A stretch of 64,000 nt of DNA from Verrucomicrobiaceae bacterium UBA1938 (GCA_002336895.1 DDFC01000043.1:27446-91445), one strand, 5' to 3'. Counted from the stretch's first letter, positions 15,582-25,153 are shown. The notes: a model not told the origin generated them from the sequence alone. Numbers and translations: made by a program.

Positions 15582-15793
15582 GGATGGTGAGTTTGTGAGT
15601 AATCGTTTCTGGCTTCTTCCCGGTCTGCCGCAGCGTCCCGTTCAATGACACGACAAACAAACCTGCCCGCCGAGGACAGGGGACGACAAGATTTCTGAAA
15701 AGAATTTTCCTGAGGAAGCAATGCATGTGCTGCGAACGTACAGGCATGTTGCTTGGGTTTCTGGTCCCGAGCGCCATCCTTCTGACCTGCGTG

Positions 15794-17173
15794 ATGAAAT
15801 CCCGAACCACCTCACCTCTTGCTTCAGCTGCTGCCTGCCTCGTGTTTCTCTCAGCATGCCTTTTCCTGGTGCCCGGCGCCTTGGCAGCAGAGCTTCACGC
15901 CGGCTTTGCCCAGGTGGACATCACACCGCCCATCGGCGCCATCATCACGGGTCCGATGGGGCCTCGTAGCACCAGCACGGACGATCCGCTGAAGGCGCGC
16001 GCCATGGTGGTGGCCAGCGGCGGCAAAAAGCTCGTTATCGTGGGCGTGGATCTGGTGAAGATCCGCCGCGATCTCTCAGACAAAGCCATCGAACTGGTGA
16101 TGCAGCAGACGGACATCACGCGCGATGGCATTCTCATCTGCCCCAGCCACAACCACAGCGGGCCGCTCATCCCGGCGGATGGCGACAACGCCAAGGCCAA
16201 CAAGGAGTACATCGACACCCTGCCCAGGCTCATCTCCGACAGCATCGTGCTGGCCAGCAAAGCCCTGCAGCCCGTGCGCATGTCCGTCGGACGCTCCATC
16301 GTGCTCGAAGGCCACATCAACCGTCGGCTTGTTTCCAAGTCCGACGGGCTCGTGCTGAACACGTGGCTCAAAAAGGTGAACGATCTCAAGGAAGTGCCGC
16401 AGGTGCTGGGCACCGAGAGCGTCATCGACCCCGAGCTGTGGCTGGTGCGTTTTGATTCGCCGGAGGGAAAAATGCTCGGCACGCTGATGAACTTCACCTG
16501 CCACCCCTGCCTGCATGACCGCATCAAGACGCACACCTGGTCGGCGGATTATCCCGGCGTGATCGCGGACACGCTCGCCAAAGAATTTGGCCCCCAGGCC
16601 GTCGGCGTTTTCATGCAGGGCGCCTCCGGCAACATCCAACCGCCCGTGTGCTGGGCTCCCGACTGGAAGGAACGTGCTGCAGTGTTTGCCAACGCCGCCG
16701 TGGAAGCAGCCAAGACCGCCGTGCCCGTAGAGAATCCGGTGGTCGATTTCATACGGCGCGATGTCGATGTCCCGCGCTGCAATGCAGAAACGCAGCGTCC
16801 GCAGGCCATCTCACGCCTGGGCTGGCGGCCGGAGTCGTTTGAGGGCGCAAAGAAGACCGCCGCCTCCATGCCGCGCCTGCTGAATGTGCCCGTGAGCGCC
16901 GCACGCATCGGCCCCTTTGCCATCGCCACCAATGCAGGCGAGCTCTTTGTGGAGTGGGGCATCTCGGTGAAGAAGCGCTCCCCCTTCCCGCACACCGTCC
17001 TCAGTGAGCTGACCAACCACTGGGTGGGCTACGAGCCCACGGAGCTGGCCTTCAAACACGAAGGCTACGAGACCCTGGCCGGAGTCAATTTCGTCTCGCT
17101 GGAGGGCATCCAGTCCTTGGTGGATACCGCCGTGGAGATGCTGAATGAACTGTGGAAAAAAGACGCGAAATGA
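15794..17173 (+). CDS. Neutral/alkaline ceramidase-like secreted hydrolase
   Basis: The 459-residue protein has a Sec signal peptide (about 1-33, ending GALAA) and the start of the neutral ceramidase N-terminal domain: GFAQVDITPP. Metal-binding-type motifs are PSHNHSGP and NFTCHPC. Neutral ceramidases hydrolyse amides with a zinc-activated water; in Verrucomicrobia the family is expanded and substrates are unknown. The ATG at 15794 gives the best signal peptide; an upstream ATG at 15725 is possible. Its stop overlaps the ATG of a paralogue, so both form an operon. Confidence 0.85.
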   Translation: MKSRTTSPLASAAACLVFLSACLFLVPGALAAELHAGFAQVDITPPIGAIITGPMGPRSTSTDDPLKARAMVVASGGKKLVIVGVDLVKIRRDLSDKAIELVMQQTDITRDGILICPSHNHSGPLIPADGDNAKANKEYIDTLPRLISDSIVLASKALQPVRMSVGRSIVLEGHINRRLVSKSDGLVLNTWLKKVNDLKEVPQVLGTESVIDPELWLVRFDSPEGKMLGTLMNFTCHPCLHDRIKTHTWSADYPGVIADTLAKEFGPQAVGVFMQGASGNIQPPVCWAPDWKERAAVFANAAVEAAKTAVPVENPVVDFIRRDVDVPRCNAETQRPQAISRLGWRPESFEGAKKTAASMPRLLNVPVSAARIGPFAIATNAGELFVEWGISVKKRSPFPHTVLSELTNHWVGYEPTELAFKHEGYETLAGVNFVSLEGIQSLVDTAVEMLNELWKKDAK

Positions 17174-18486
17174 ACAGCCAAACCATGAAACACTTTCTGC
17201 TGCTCAGTCTGGTACTGCTGTCTCTCACTGCTGCGCATGCAGCCTCTGAAATGCAGGCCGGCGTAGGCATGGTGGACATCACGCCTGTGGGCGAGGTCAC
17301 ACTCGCCGGTTCTCCTTCGCCCAAGAAAACCTCCGAGGTGAAAACGCGGCTCTACGTCCGCGCACTCGTCCTTTCCTCCGGCGAAACCAAGGTGGCTGTC
17401 GTCACACTGGATACGCTCAAGTACCCCGTGGATCTCACGGTGAAGGCGCGCGCCAGCATCGAGCAGGCCACGGGCATTCCAGTCGCCAATGTCATCATCT
17501 GCTCCTCGCACACACACTCCGGTCCGCTGTGGCCCTACTACCCGGACAAGCTCGTCACACCCATCACCGAGGCGGTGAGCAAAGCCGCGCACGATCTCAC
17601 GCCCTGCACGCTGGGCATGGCACGTGGTACCGCCGAGGGCGTGGCCGAGTGCCGCCGCGTCATCAAAGACGGAAATGCCTGGAACCGCTGGCAGCTCAAA
17701 CCGGACGAGGCCGACAAATATCCCGCCGAAGGCCCTGCCGATCCCAGCTTTGACCTGCTCGCCCTGCGCAGCGCGGACGGGAAGTACAAAGCCATCCTCT
17801 ACAACTTCGCCTGCCACGCCGCCAACAACCGTGCGCCGCTCATCTCCGCCGACTATCCCGGCGATGTGGAGCTGCACGTGCAGAAGGCGCTCGGCTACGC
17901 CGTGCCCGCCCTCTTTCTCACCGGCGCCTGCGGCGATGTGAACCCCATCTACAGCGTGCGGCGCGATCTTTTTGAGCAGCGCCTCGGCGGCGAAATCCTC
18001 CACTGCCTGGAGCGGCTGGAGCCCGTAACGCAGCCCACGCTCGGCATCGAGACTCGCGAATTCCAGATGCCCGGCCGCGAGCACCCGGAATTCCGCGAAG
18101 CCGAGGTGGCGCGCAACTGGCCCGGCCAGCTGGAGCACTACCGCAAGGCCTACACCAGCATGAAGGCGCGCGAGCAGCCTTCCTACCTCTACTTCATTAC
18201 CGGCATCCGCATCGGTCCGGACTTCGCCATGGTGACGAATGCGAACGAGCTCTTCTGCAGCATCGCCATGAAAATCAAAGAGCAGTCTCCCTTCAAGCAC
18301 ACCATGACCGTGGAGCAGACCAATGGCGCGCACGGCTATGTGCCCAGCGCCAAGGGCTTTGAAGGTGGAAGCTACGAAACCTGGTTCGGCGAGCACTCCT
18401 ACCTAACGACGAAGGCGGCGGACATCATCGAGAAGGAGTCGCTGGAGGTGCTGGGCAGGCTGCGTACGCAGGAGACGAAGCCGTGA
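17170..18486 (+). CDS. Neutral/alkaline ceramidase-like secreted hydrolase (second copy)
   Basis: The 438-residue protein has a signal peptide (about 1-26, AHAA cleavage) and GVGMVDITPVG, then CSSHTHSGP and NFACHAANN, the same metal-site motifs as its neighbour. The two are diverged paralogues. ATGA overlap with the upstream stop indicates translational coupling. Substrate specificity cannot be deduced. Confidence 0.85.
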   Translation: MNSQTMKHFLLLSLVLLSLTAAHAASEMQAGVGMVDITPVGEVTLAGSPSPKKTSEVKTRLYVRALVLSSGETKVAVVTLDTLKYPVDLTVKARASIEQATGIPVANVIICSSHTHSGPLWPYYPDKLVTPITEAVSKAAHDLTPCTLGMARGTAEGVAECRRVIKDGNAWNRWQLKPDEADKYPAEGPADPSFDLLALRSADGKYKAILYNFACHAANNRAPLISADYPGDVELHVQKALGYAVPALFLTGACGDVNPIYSVRRDLFEQRLGGEILHCLERLEPVTQPTLGIETREFQMPGREHPEFREAEVARNWPGQLEHYRKAYTSMKAREQPSYLYFITGIRIGPDFAMVTNANELFCSIAMKIKEQSPFKHTMTVEQTNGAHGYVPSAKGFEGGSYETWFGEHSYLTTKAADIIEKESLEVLGRLRTQETKP

Positions 18487-18630
18487 CAAAGCCGCCGTGG
18501 TGGCGATTGATTGAGTTTGGCTGAGCTTCCCTTGCGCATCAGTGCACGTGGATTGGCAGAGTGGGCTCTACGCGCAACATGGCCCGGTGCAGCGTGGTAG
18601 GTTCGTGCGGAACCTCACTGAATCCGCACC

Positions 18631-19974
18631 ATGAAAATGCATCGTCTCTGCTCCGGCAATCATAGCAATCTCTTCACCTCCGCCCAGGGACGGCGCGATT
18701 TCCTGCAAGTCGGTGCCATGGCGGGGCTGGGGCTCACACTGCCGCAGATGCTCAAGCTGCAGGCGGCGGAGCAGACGCTGGCCATGCCGGCGGTGGAGAC
18801 GTTCCGGCCCATAGCCACCTCCGTCATCCACATCTACCTGCCCGGCGGCATGGCGCAGCATGAGTCCTGGGACCCCAAGCCCTTTGCCTCCCCCGATTAT
18901 CGCGGGCCGTTCAGCCCGGTGAAAGGCGTCACTGGCGAGTATGTGGGCGGGCAGTTTGTGAACATCGCCAAGATCTTGGACAAGATCACGCTCATCCGCT
19001 CCGTCACGCACGGGGAGGCGGCGCATGAGCGCGGTACGCACAACATGTTCACCGGCTACCGCCCCAGTCCGGCCATCAAGTTCCCCAGCTTCGGCTCCAT
19101 CATCTCCCATGAGCAGGGCTCTCGGAACAACCTGCCTCCCTACGTGGCCGTGCCGGGAATGATCGCGCCAGACCAGGGCAGCGGCTACATGAGCAGCGCT
19201 TTTGGCCCCTTTGCGCTGGGCAGCGATCCTGCGGACAAAGGCTTCACCGTGCGCGACCTCGCCTCGCCCAAGGACATCGATGCCAGGCGCTTTGAGCGCC
19301 GCCGCAGCCTGCTCTCCTCTGTGGACGAGCACTTCCGCACCACCGAGAAATCCGACGGCCTCAGTGCCATGGACAACTTCTACCACGCCGCCTACAGTCT
19401 CATCAGCTCGCAGAAGGCACGGGAGGCTTTCAATCTCGATGCCGAGCCCGCCAAGCTGCGAGATGAATACGGCCGCAATGCCGCCGGTCAGCGTTTCCTG
19501 CTCTCCCGCCGCCTCGTGGAGGCCGGAGTGCGCATGGTGTCAGTGAACTTCGGCAGCTGGGACCACCACTCCAACATCAAGGGTGCGTTTGAAAGCCAGG
19601 CCCCGCAGTTTGACGTGGCCTTTGCCCGCCTCATCAAGGACCTCGATGAGCGTGGCATGCTGGACACCACGCTGGTACTGGTCAGCTCCGAGTTTGGCCG
19701 CACGCCGCGCATCAACAGCACGAACGGCCGCGACCATTATCCGCGTGTGTTCTCCGTGGCCATGGCCGGCGGCGGGGTGAAAAAAGGCTTTGTCTATGGC
19801 AAGTCCGACGCCCTCGGCGGCGAGCCCGATGAAAACCCCGTGGGCCCCGAGGACCTGGCCCGCACGATGTACCGCCTGCTCGGCATCAATGCCAGCAAGC
19901 GCATCGTGGTGGAAAACGTGCGTCCTGTGGACATCGTCAATGGCGGGCGGCTCATCCAGGAAGTGATCGCGTAA
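18631..19974 (+). CDS. DUF1501 protein with Tat signal
   Basis: The 447-residue protein has a twin-arginine motif (GRRDFLQVG, about 21-29) followed by a hydrophobic stretch, so it is probably exported folded. The body matches DUF1501, a sulfatase-like alkaline-phosphatase fold common in Planctomycetes and Verrucomicrobia: HIYLPGGMAQHESWDPK, and later SSEFGRTPRIN and GRDHYP. Function is unproven. It begins 144 bp after the ceramidase-like pair, in the same direction. A small palindrome (AGGTTC-5-GAACCT, 18599-18615) lies upstream. Confidence 0.88.
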   Translation: MKMHRLCSGNHSNLFTSAQGRRDFLQVGAMAGLGLTLPQMLKLQAAEQTLAMPAVETFRPIATSVIHIYLPGGMAQHESWDPKPFASPDYRGPFSPVKGVTGEYVGGQFVNIAKILDKITLIRSVTHGEAAHERGTHNMFTGYRPSPAIKFPSFGSIISHEQGSRNNLPPYVAVPGMIAPDQGSGYMSSAFGPFALGSDPADKGFTVRDLASPKDIDARRFERRRSLLSSVDEHFRTTEKSDGLSAMDNFYHAAYSLISSQKAREAFNLDAEPAKLRDEYGRNAAGQRFLLSRRLVEAGVRMVSVNFGSWDHHSNIKGAFESQAPQFDVAFARLIKDLDERGMLDTTLVLVSSEFGRTPRINSTNGRDHYPRVFSVAMAGGGVKKGFVYGKSDALGGEPDENPVGPEDLARTMYRLLGINASKRIVVENVRPVDIVNGGRLIQEVIA

Positions 19975-20119
19975 GGCGGCCACGCCTGACTGCAGGGTTC
20001 AAGGTGCATCGCCAGCGTGGTGCGCAGGGCCATGCATTGAAAAATGCGGAATCCGCAATCCTGTGCTTTTCACCGCTGCAAAAGTGCGCATTCTCCGTGT
20101 GGCTCGGATTTGAACCTAC

Positions 20120-20698
20120 ATGGAAGCTGTCAACATTCAGTTCGCCCCCGCGACGGGCACCGAGGAAGAATGGAATGAGGCGTATGCACGCCTCGCCGAT
20201 TACTTCCGCTCCTACCAGCTGCACAACCGCATCCGCCGTACCCAGCTCATTCTGGAGACGCTGCGCAATGCGGCCAAGGCCCATGCCCAGGATCCATCCC
20301 GCACGCCTACCGCGCACTCCATCGAGCAGGCGCGGCTCATGCTGCGGGAGTGGCTGGGCTCCATCTACAGTGATCTGAATCTGAGCGAGGCCCAGCTGGA
20401 GGCCACCGGCCGCCTCGGCTTTCATCTGGCTGGCGGGCCCTCGCGCTGGCCGCAGTTTTTCTTGGATGAAAAGAACATGCCGGATGACATGGCTGAAGCC
20501 ATGCGCTCCGCCATCCGCACCTCCGGTCCCGGCATGCAGGTGAGCAAGATGACCCCGCGCGACATCGACCTGGGCATGTTTACCGATGTGGCGGACGACA
20601 CCTTTGACCGCCTCGGCCGTCATCCCATCCTGCGCTACTCCGCCCTCATCATCATCGTGGGCAGCGTGCTGGGCTATCTTTACTCCCTCTTCGGATGA
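20120..20698 (+). CDS. Unknown membrane-tethered partner of OpgH
   Basis: The 192-residue protein is a helical cytoplasmic domain with a single C-terminal transmembrane helix (about 170-190), a tail-anchored plan. There is no signal peptide. Its stop overlaps the ATG of the glucosyltransferase gene, so both are co-translated. No known partner gene (opgG/mdoG) is present here. A role in regulating or positioning OpgH is an inference. Confidence 0.7.
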   Translation: MEAVNIQFAPATGTEEEWNEAYARLADYFRSYQLHNRIRRTQLILETLRNAAKAHAQDPSRTPTAHSIEQARLMLREWLGSIYSDLNLSEAQLEATGRLGFHLAGGPSRWPQFFLDEKNMPDDMAEAMRSAIRTSGPGMQVSKMTPRDIDLGMFTDVADDTFDRLGRHPILRYSALIIIVGSVLGYLYSLFG

Positions 20699-22857
20699 GC
20701 GCAGCACCCATCGGCAGCCAGACGGCCAACATCGCCATGACAGCGGGCATGCCGCCCAAGCATGTCTCCCGCACGCGGCGCGCCACCTTCTTCTCCCTCG
20801 TGGGCCTGGGCACCATCGTGGGTGCGTGGCTCTCCTACATCTTCCTTTCGGAAAACGGCATGCGCATCTCCGAATGGGCGCTGCTGTTTGTCTTCATCCC
20901 GCTGTACTACCAGCTCAATGTCGGCTTCTGGACCGCGCTCTTCGGCGTGTGGCTGATGAACCGGCCCAAGCCGGACCCGCTCAATCTCTGGCTCTCTCTG
21001 AGCGCAGACGACTACGAGCAGCCCATCACCGCCAGCACGGCCATCATCATGCCCGTGTTCAACGAAGACGTGACGCGCGTGTATGAGGGCCTGCGCTCCA
21101 TCTACCTCTCCCTGGAGGCCACCGGACAGTCGGCCAATTTCGACTTCTTCATCCTCAGCGACTCCGACAAAGCCAGCCAGTGGATCGAGGAGGAGACCGC
21201 CTGGCTGGAACTCTGCCGCCAGCTCAAGGCCTTTGGCCGCATCTTCTACCGCCGCCGCCGCAAGCAGATCAACCGCAAGAGCGGCAACGTCTCCGACTTC
21301 TGCCGCCGCTGGGGCAAACGCTACCGCTACATGGTGGTGCTGGATGCGGACAGCCTCATGTCCGGCGCGCTGCTCACCAGCATGGTGCGCATCATGGAGA
21401 AAAATCCCGGCATCGGCATCGTGCAGACTTTCCCGAAGCAGATCGCCGCCGACACGCTGCTGGGCCGTGTGATGCAGTTTGCCCAGGCGCTCTACGGCCC
21501 GCCCTTCATGGCCGGGCTGGACTACTGGCAGTGCGGCGAGGCCAACTTCTGGGGCCACAACGCCATCCTGCGTCTGGCCCCCTTCATCGAGCACTGCGCT
21601 CTGCCGCCCCTGCCGGAAAATGCCCCCTTCGGCGGTCACATTCTCAGCCACGACTTTGTGGAGGCCGCGCTCATGCGCAAGGCGGGCTACGCCGTGCGCC
21701 TGCTGCCCACCACCCGCGGCAGCTACGAGGAGGGCCCGCCCACGCTGGTGGACATGCTCAAGCGCGACCGCCGCTGGTGCCAGGGGAACATCCAGCACTT
21801 CTGGCTGCTCTTTGCCAAAGGCTGGCACCCCATGAGCCGCATCAATTTCCTGCACGGCATCCTCAGCTACGTGAGCTCGCTGCTGTGGTTCCTCTTCCTG
21901 GTGCTGGCCACCCTGCTGGCCGCCACGCCCACGCCGCACGTGCAGCCGCAGGCCATCCTGGCGGAGCACATCCTGCTCGGCGTCACCGCCATGCTCATCT
22001 TCCTGCCAAAGACGGTCATCCTGCTGGATGAGGTGATTACCGGCCGCATGTTCAAGCCGCTGCGTCTGCGTTTCCTCACCGCCTTCAGCAGCCTGCTGGA
22101 CACCGTGGTCTTCACGCTCATGGCGCCCGTGCTCATGGTCTTCCACGCGCGCTTTGTGGTGTACACCGTCATCGGCAAGAGCGTCAGCTGGGTCACGCAG
22201 CGCCGCAAGATCGACGGCGGCGTGAACTGGAGCGAGATCATCTTCACCTTCCTCAGTGTCACGCTGCTCGGCTTCGCCTGGGCGGTGCTGGGCTGGTATG
22301 TCTCCACCAAGTTCCTCATCTGGATCAGCCCCATTCTTTTCTCCCTGGCCGTTTCCATTCTCATGGCCGCCATGGTCTCCAGTGCGCGCAGCGGACGGCG
22401 TCTGGGCCTCTTCCTCACACCCGAGGAGCACGAGCCGCCCACCGTGCTCAAGACGATGCAGCAGAATCTGGAGGAAATTAAGGACCGCATCCCGCTTTCC
22501 CCCGAGCTGGAGCGCCACTACGGCCTCATGCAGGTCTGCCTGGACCCCTATGTGAATGGCCTCCACGTCAGCCTGCTGCGCCGTCGCCGCACCATCGGCG
22601 TGTCAGACACCTATCTCAAGGAGATCAGCCACCGCCTCATCACCCAGGGGCCGCAGACGCTCAACGCGCAGGAGCTCAAGGCGCTGATGCACGACACCGA
22701 CACCGTCACCAATCTGCACTACCGCATCTGGAGCGCCGCCGACCACGAGCTCGCGCCATTCTGGGCCACCGCCATCCGCCAGTACAACCTCGCCTCCACC
22801 AGTCCCTTCGCCCACACCCTGGCCAAGCAGGAGCTGGAGCTGGTCGTTCAGGCGTAA
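20695..22857 (+). CDS. opgH: Glucan biosynthesis glucosyltransferase H family
   Basis: The 720-residue inner-membrane GT2 enzyme has N-terminal transmembrane helices (about 33-52, 60-85), a cytoplasmic glycosyltransferase domain with PVFNED, LSDSDK, DADS, and the acceptor motif RDRRWCQGN, then several C-terminal membrane helices from about 385. This matches OpgH/MdoH, which builds and exports periplasmic beta-1,2-glucans. The segment GEANFWGHNAILR is also typical. E. coli OpgH has about 850 residues, so N-terminal regulatory sequence is shorter here. opgG is absent nearby. Confidence 0.9.
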   Translation: MSAAPIGSQTANIAMTAGMPPKHVSRTRRATFFSLVGLGTIVGAWLSYIFLSENGMRISEWALLFVFIPLYYQLNVGFWTALFGVWLMNRPKPDPLNLWLSLSADDYEQPITASTAIIMPVFNEDVTRVYEGLRSIYLSLEATGQSANFDFFILSDSDKASQWIEEETAWLELCRQLKAFGRIFYRRRRKQINRKSGNVSDFCRRWGKRYRYMVVLDADSLMSGALLTSMVRIMEKNPGIGIVQTFPKQIAADTLLGRVMQFAQALYGPPFMAGLDYWQCGEANFWGHNAILRLAPFIEHCALPPLPENAPFGGHILSHDFVEAALMRKAGYAVRLLPTTRGSYEEGPPTLVDMLKRDRRWCQGNIQHFWLLFAKGWHPMSRINFLHGILSYVSSLLWFLFLVLATLLAATPTPHVQPQAILAEHILLGVTAMLIFLPKTVILLDEVITGRMFKPLRLRFLTAFSSLLDTVVFTLMAPVLMVFHARFVVYTVIGKSVSWVTQRRKIDGGVNWSEIIFTFLSVTLLGFAWAVLGWYVSTKFLIWISPILFSLAVSILMAAMVSSARSGRRLGLFLTPEEHEPPTVLKTMQQNLEEIKDRIPLSPELERHYGLMQVCLDPYVNGLHVSLLRRRRTIGVSDTYLKEISHRLITQGPQTLNAQELKALMHDTDTVTNLHYRIWSAADHELAPFWATAIRQYNLASTSPFAHTLAKQELELVVQA

Positions 22858-22947
22858 GAAGCGGCCGCCCTGTGTCTCCAGGCGTCGTGCGCGCAAAATT
22901 TCGCATGCATGCGACCATGACCTGTGGCATGAGAGCAGCGTTATTCT

Positions 22948-23466
22948 ATGAGCTACATAATGGTTGATGTGGAGTCGGACGGTCCGATTCCGGGAGATTA
23001 CTCGATGATTTGTTTTGGTGCCGTGGTGGTGGAGCCGGGGCTGACCCGCACGTTTTACGGGCAGCTGCGTCCTATTTCAGAGCGCTTCATTCCGGAGGCG
23101 CTGGCCGTCAGCGGATTCACGCGGGAGCAGACCCTGCAGTTTCCGGAGCCTGCCGAGGTCATGCGCAGCTTTGCCGAATGGCTGCACGGCATCTCGCGCG
23201 ACAAGCCCATGTTCATCGCTGACAACAACGGGTTCGACTGGGGATTCATCAACTGGTACTTCCACCACTTCACCAGGGCCAATCCCTTCGGCTTCTCCTC
23301 CACCAATCTCGGCAGCCTCTACAAAGGCATGGTGAAGGACGTCTTCCAGACCTTCAAGCACCTCCGCCGCACCAAGCATACGCACCACCCGGTGGACGAC
23401 GCGATCGGCAACGCGGAGGCGCTGCTGACCATGAAGGATGAGCTGGGGCTGAAGATCAGGTGGTGA
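22948..23466 (+). CDS. DEDDh-type 3'-5' exonuclease
   Basis: The 172-residue protein has Exo I DVESDG (7-12), an Exo II-type segment (FIADNNGFDWGF, about 90-101) and Exo III HHPVDDAIGNAE (His near 147 and Asp near 152). This is the DnaQ-like DEDDh fold, close to small proteobacterial 3'-5' exoribonucleases. Substrate (RNA or DNA) is not resolved. It stands alone after opgH. Confidence 0.8.
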   Translation: MSYIMVDVESDGPIPGDYSMICFGAVVVEPGLTRTFYGQLRPISERFIPEALAVSGFTREQTLQFPEPAEVMRSFAEWLHGISRDKPMFIADNNGFDWGFINWYFHHFTRANPFGFSSTNLGSLYKGMVKDVFQTFKHLRRTKHTHHPVDDAIGNAEALLTMKDELGLKIRW

Positions 23467-23504
23467 ATTATGCGAAAACGGATCGGACTACAGCGGTCCC
23501 AATG

Positions 23505-23612
23505 TTAAAGCGCGTAGCGCTGACATAACCGTAGCCGTGGGTGCCAACCCACGGTCTGCGCGGAACCCATCGTTGCCTATCCGGTGGAACCGCGTAGCGG
23601 TGATACAAACCC
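23505..23612 (+). repeat. REP block left of the RAYT gene
   Basis: It contains two palindromic units, AGCGCGTAGCGCT and ACCGCGTAGCGGT, and a central hairpin around CCGTGGGTGCCAACCCACGG. The block is repeated in inverted orientation at 24121-24226. Confidence 0.75.
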
Positions 23613-23635
23613 TCGCGCATTTCCAGCGCCCCGCC

Positions 23636-24085
23636 ATGGCCAACACCTACACGCAGATCCTGTACCACATCGTGTTCTCCACCAAGGATCGCGCCACGGT
23701 CCTGCGGGAATCCAGGCGGGAGGAATTTTTCCGTTACGTCTGGGGCATTCATCAGCAGCTGCACTGCCACCTCTACCGCGTCAACGCCATGGACGATCAT
23801 GTGCATATACTGATGAGCCTGCATCCCTCCCTGGCGCTGGCGGACTACATGCGTGAACTGAAGACGGGGACCAGCCGGTGGATCAGCCTGGAGGGCGTCT
23901 TCGAAGGATTCGACGGATGGCAGGACGGCTACGGTGCATTCACGGTTTCAGCCCGTGAGCAAGACGCCGTGATCCGCTACATCAAAGATCAGCAGGAGCA
24001 TCATCAGAACACAGATTATCTGGACGAATACCGGCGCATGCTGGGCGAGGCGCGGATCAAATACGATGAACGATACCTCACGTGA
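23636..24085 (+). CDS. REP-associated tyrosine transposase (RAYT), Y1 HUH family
   Basis: The 149-residue protein is a Y1_Tnp single-strand transposase related to IS200 TnpA. The HUH motif is His55-Val-His57 (DDHVHIL) and the likely catalytic tyrosine is Tyr115 (VIRYIKDQQEHH). RAYTs cut and join REP hairpins. The gene is framed by two inverted REP blocks (23505-23612, 24121-24226). ATG 23636 is preferred because the family begins with YTQILYHIVFSTKDR near the N terminus. It appears intact. Confidence 0.9.
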   Translation: MANTYTQILYHIVFSTKDRATVLRESRREEFFRYVWGIHQQLHCHLYRVNAMDDHVHILMSLHPSLALADYMRELKTGTSRWISLEGVFEGFDGWQDGYGAFTVSAREQDAVIRYIKDQQEHHQNTDYLDEYRRMLGEARIKYDERYLT

Positions 24086-24120
24086 GGCGTTGGCTGGCTG
24101 GTAATGTTGGATGTGGCGGA

Positions 24121-24226
24121 GGTTTGTGTCACCGCTACGCGGTTCCCCGGCCTGGGGATGGTATGGGCAACGCGGTTCCGTGGGTTGGCACCCACGGCTA
24201 CGGTTGTGCCAGCGCTACGCGCTTAT
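24121..24226 (-). repeat. REP block right of the RAYT gene, inverted
   Basis: Read on the minus strand, it repeats the left block: AGCGCGTAGCGCT, CCGTGGGTGCCAACCCACGG and ACCGCGTAGCGGT in the same order, with scattered substitutions and small length differences between units. Confidence 0.75.
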
Positions 24227-24265
24227 GGGCTTGGCTGGAGTGAAGGCGCATCGTAACGTCCTCTC

Positions 24266-25153
24266 ATGATGAAAAATCTACTGCTCATTGTGGGGATCAT
24301 GCTGCCGGTTGTGTCGCAAGGGCTGGTGCTGGTCAATGATGACGATATGGCGAGCGCGTTCGGGGAAAGGCTCTATTCCGAAACGAAAGACCGAATTGAG
24401 GTGCCGGATGAGGACGCCAGGACAGCCCCGCGATATCGAATGGGCAAGGACCCCATCCCGGTTTCGATGGCGGACGTCGTTCGTCTGGCGGATGAGTATT
24501 TTCATAAAACGCTCAAAACGCCCTTCTCGGAAGAGGCTGGATTTGTCGATGTGAAACTAAGCTGGACTGGGTCACTGGCGGATCCGCTGTGGTGGTATCA
24601 TGTGCGTTTCAAGCCACACAAGGAGTCCAAACGGGGCGATTCTAACAGGTGGGATTACCAGCTGGCCATTCTGATGAACGGCAAGGTATATCCATCCGTT
24701 GATGCCAGCAAAAAGCTCGTGGACTCCAAGAACGCTTCGAAGGAATCGGGAATCCCAGCGCTCCAAAACGGCGGGCGTGGTGAACTGCACATCCTTGAAA
24801 AGGAGATAAACCGTCTCTCACATCTGCCCAATTTGAAGTCGGATCAAAAGGCGGGAGTCTATGTCGGAGCCGAAGGCGAAGCCGCCTATATTTTTTATCC
24901 CGATGGACGTCTGTTTTTCCTGCGGACGATTTCAGACGGTCTCTACAAGATCGACAAGGAGGGCAAGGTTTACACCACCTATGTCTTTGGGGACAATAAG
25001 GAGAAAACCTCAGAGGACCGTTACAGAGGCGTGATCATCGACGGCAAATTTGTTGAAGACCAGGGCGACTACCAAAATGTATATCACATGAAGGAAGTGA
25101 TCAAAAAAGGCGAGGGGAACTCCCCCTCGCCTGATGCAAAAAAGCAGAAGTAA
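24266..25153 (+). CDS. Secreted protein of unknown function
   Basis: The 295-residue protein has a signal peptide (KNLLLIVGIMLPVVSQG, about 3-19). The rest is an acidic, mixed alpha/beta domain with no motif I recognise. An ATG three bases further on is equally possible. The C-terminal codons (KKGEGNSPSPDAKKQK) overlap the terminator of the convergent icd gene, which may explain that unusual tail. Confidence 0.75.
   Translation: MMKNLLLIVGIMLPVVSQGLVLVNDDDMASAFGERLYSETKDRIEVPDEDARTAPRYRMGKDPIPVSMADVVRLADEYFHKTLKTPFSEEAGFVDVKLSWTGSLADPLWWYHVRFKPHKESKRGDSNRWDYQLAILMNGKVYPSVDASKKLVDSKNASKESGIPALQNGGRGELHILEKEINRLSHLPNLKSDQKAGVYVGAEGEAAYIFYPDGRLFFLRTISDGLYKIDKEGKVYTTYVFGDNKEKTSEDRYRGVIIDGKFVEDQGDYQNVYHMKEVIKKGEGNSPSPDAKKQK
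25103..25131 (-). terminator. Rho-independent terminator of icd, inside the convergent gene
   Basis: On the minus strand, GGCGAGGGG - GAGTT-type loop - CCCCTCGCC is followed by TTTTTT. It lies 33 bp beyond the icd stop, within the 3' coding end of the plus-strand secreted-protein gene. Confidence 0.85.

Noticed and set aside
15430..15648. Plus-strand small frame at the phage junction
   Set aside because: It is antisense to the DUF899 fragment, which has a recognisable N-terminal signature.
20680..22566. Long antisense open frame opposite opgH (628 codons)
   Set aside because: It is a shadow of high GC third positions in opgH. Its composition (His/Glu/Ala/Gly-rich) is not protein-like, and opgH has clear motifs.
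23505..24226. CRISPR array
   Set aside because: Repeats are inverted palindromic REP units around a RAYT gene, not direct repeats with regular spacers, and no cas gene is present.
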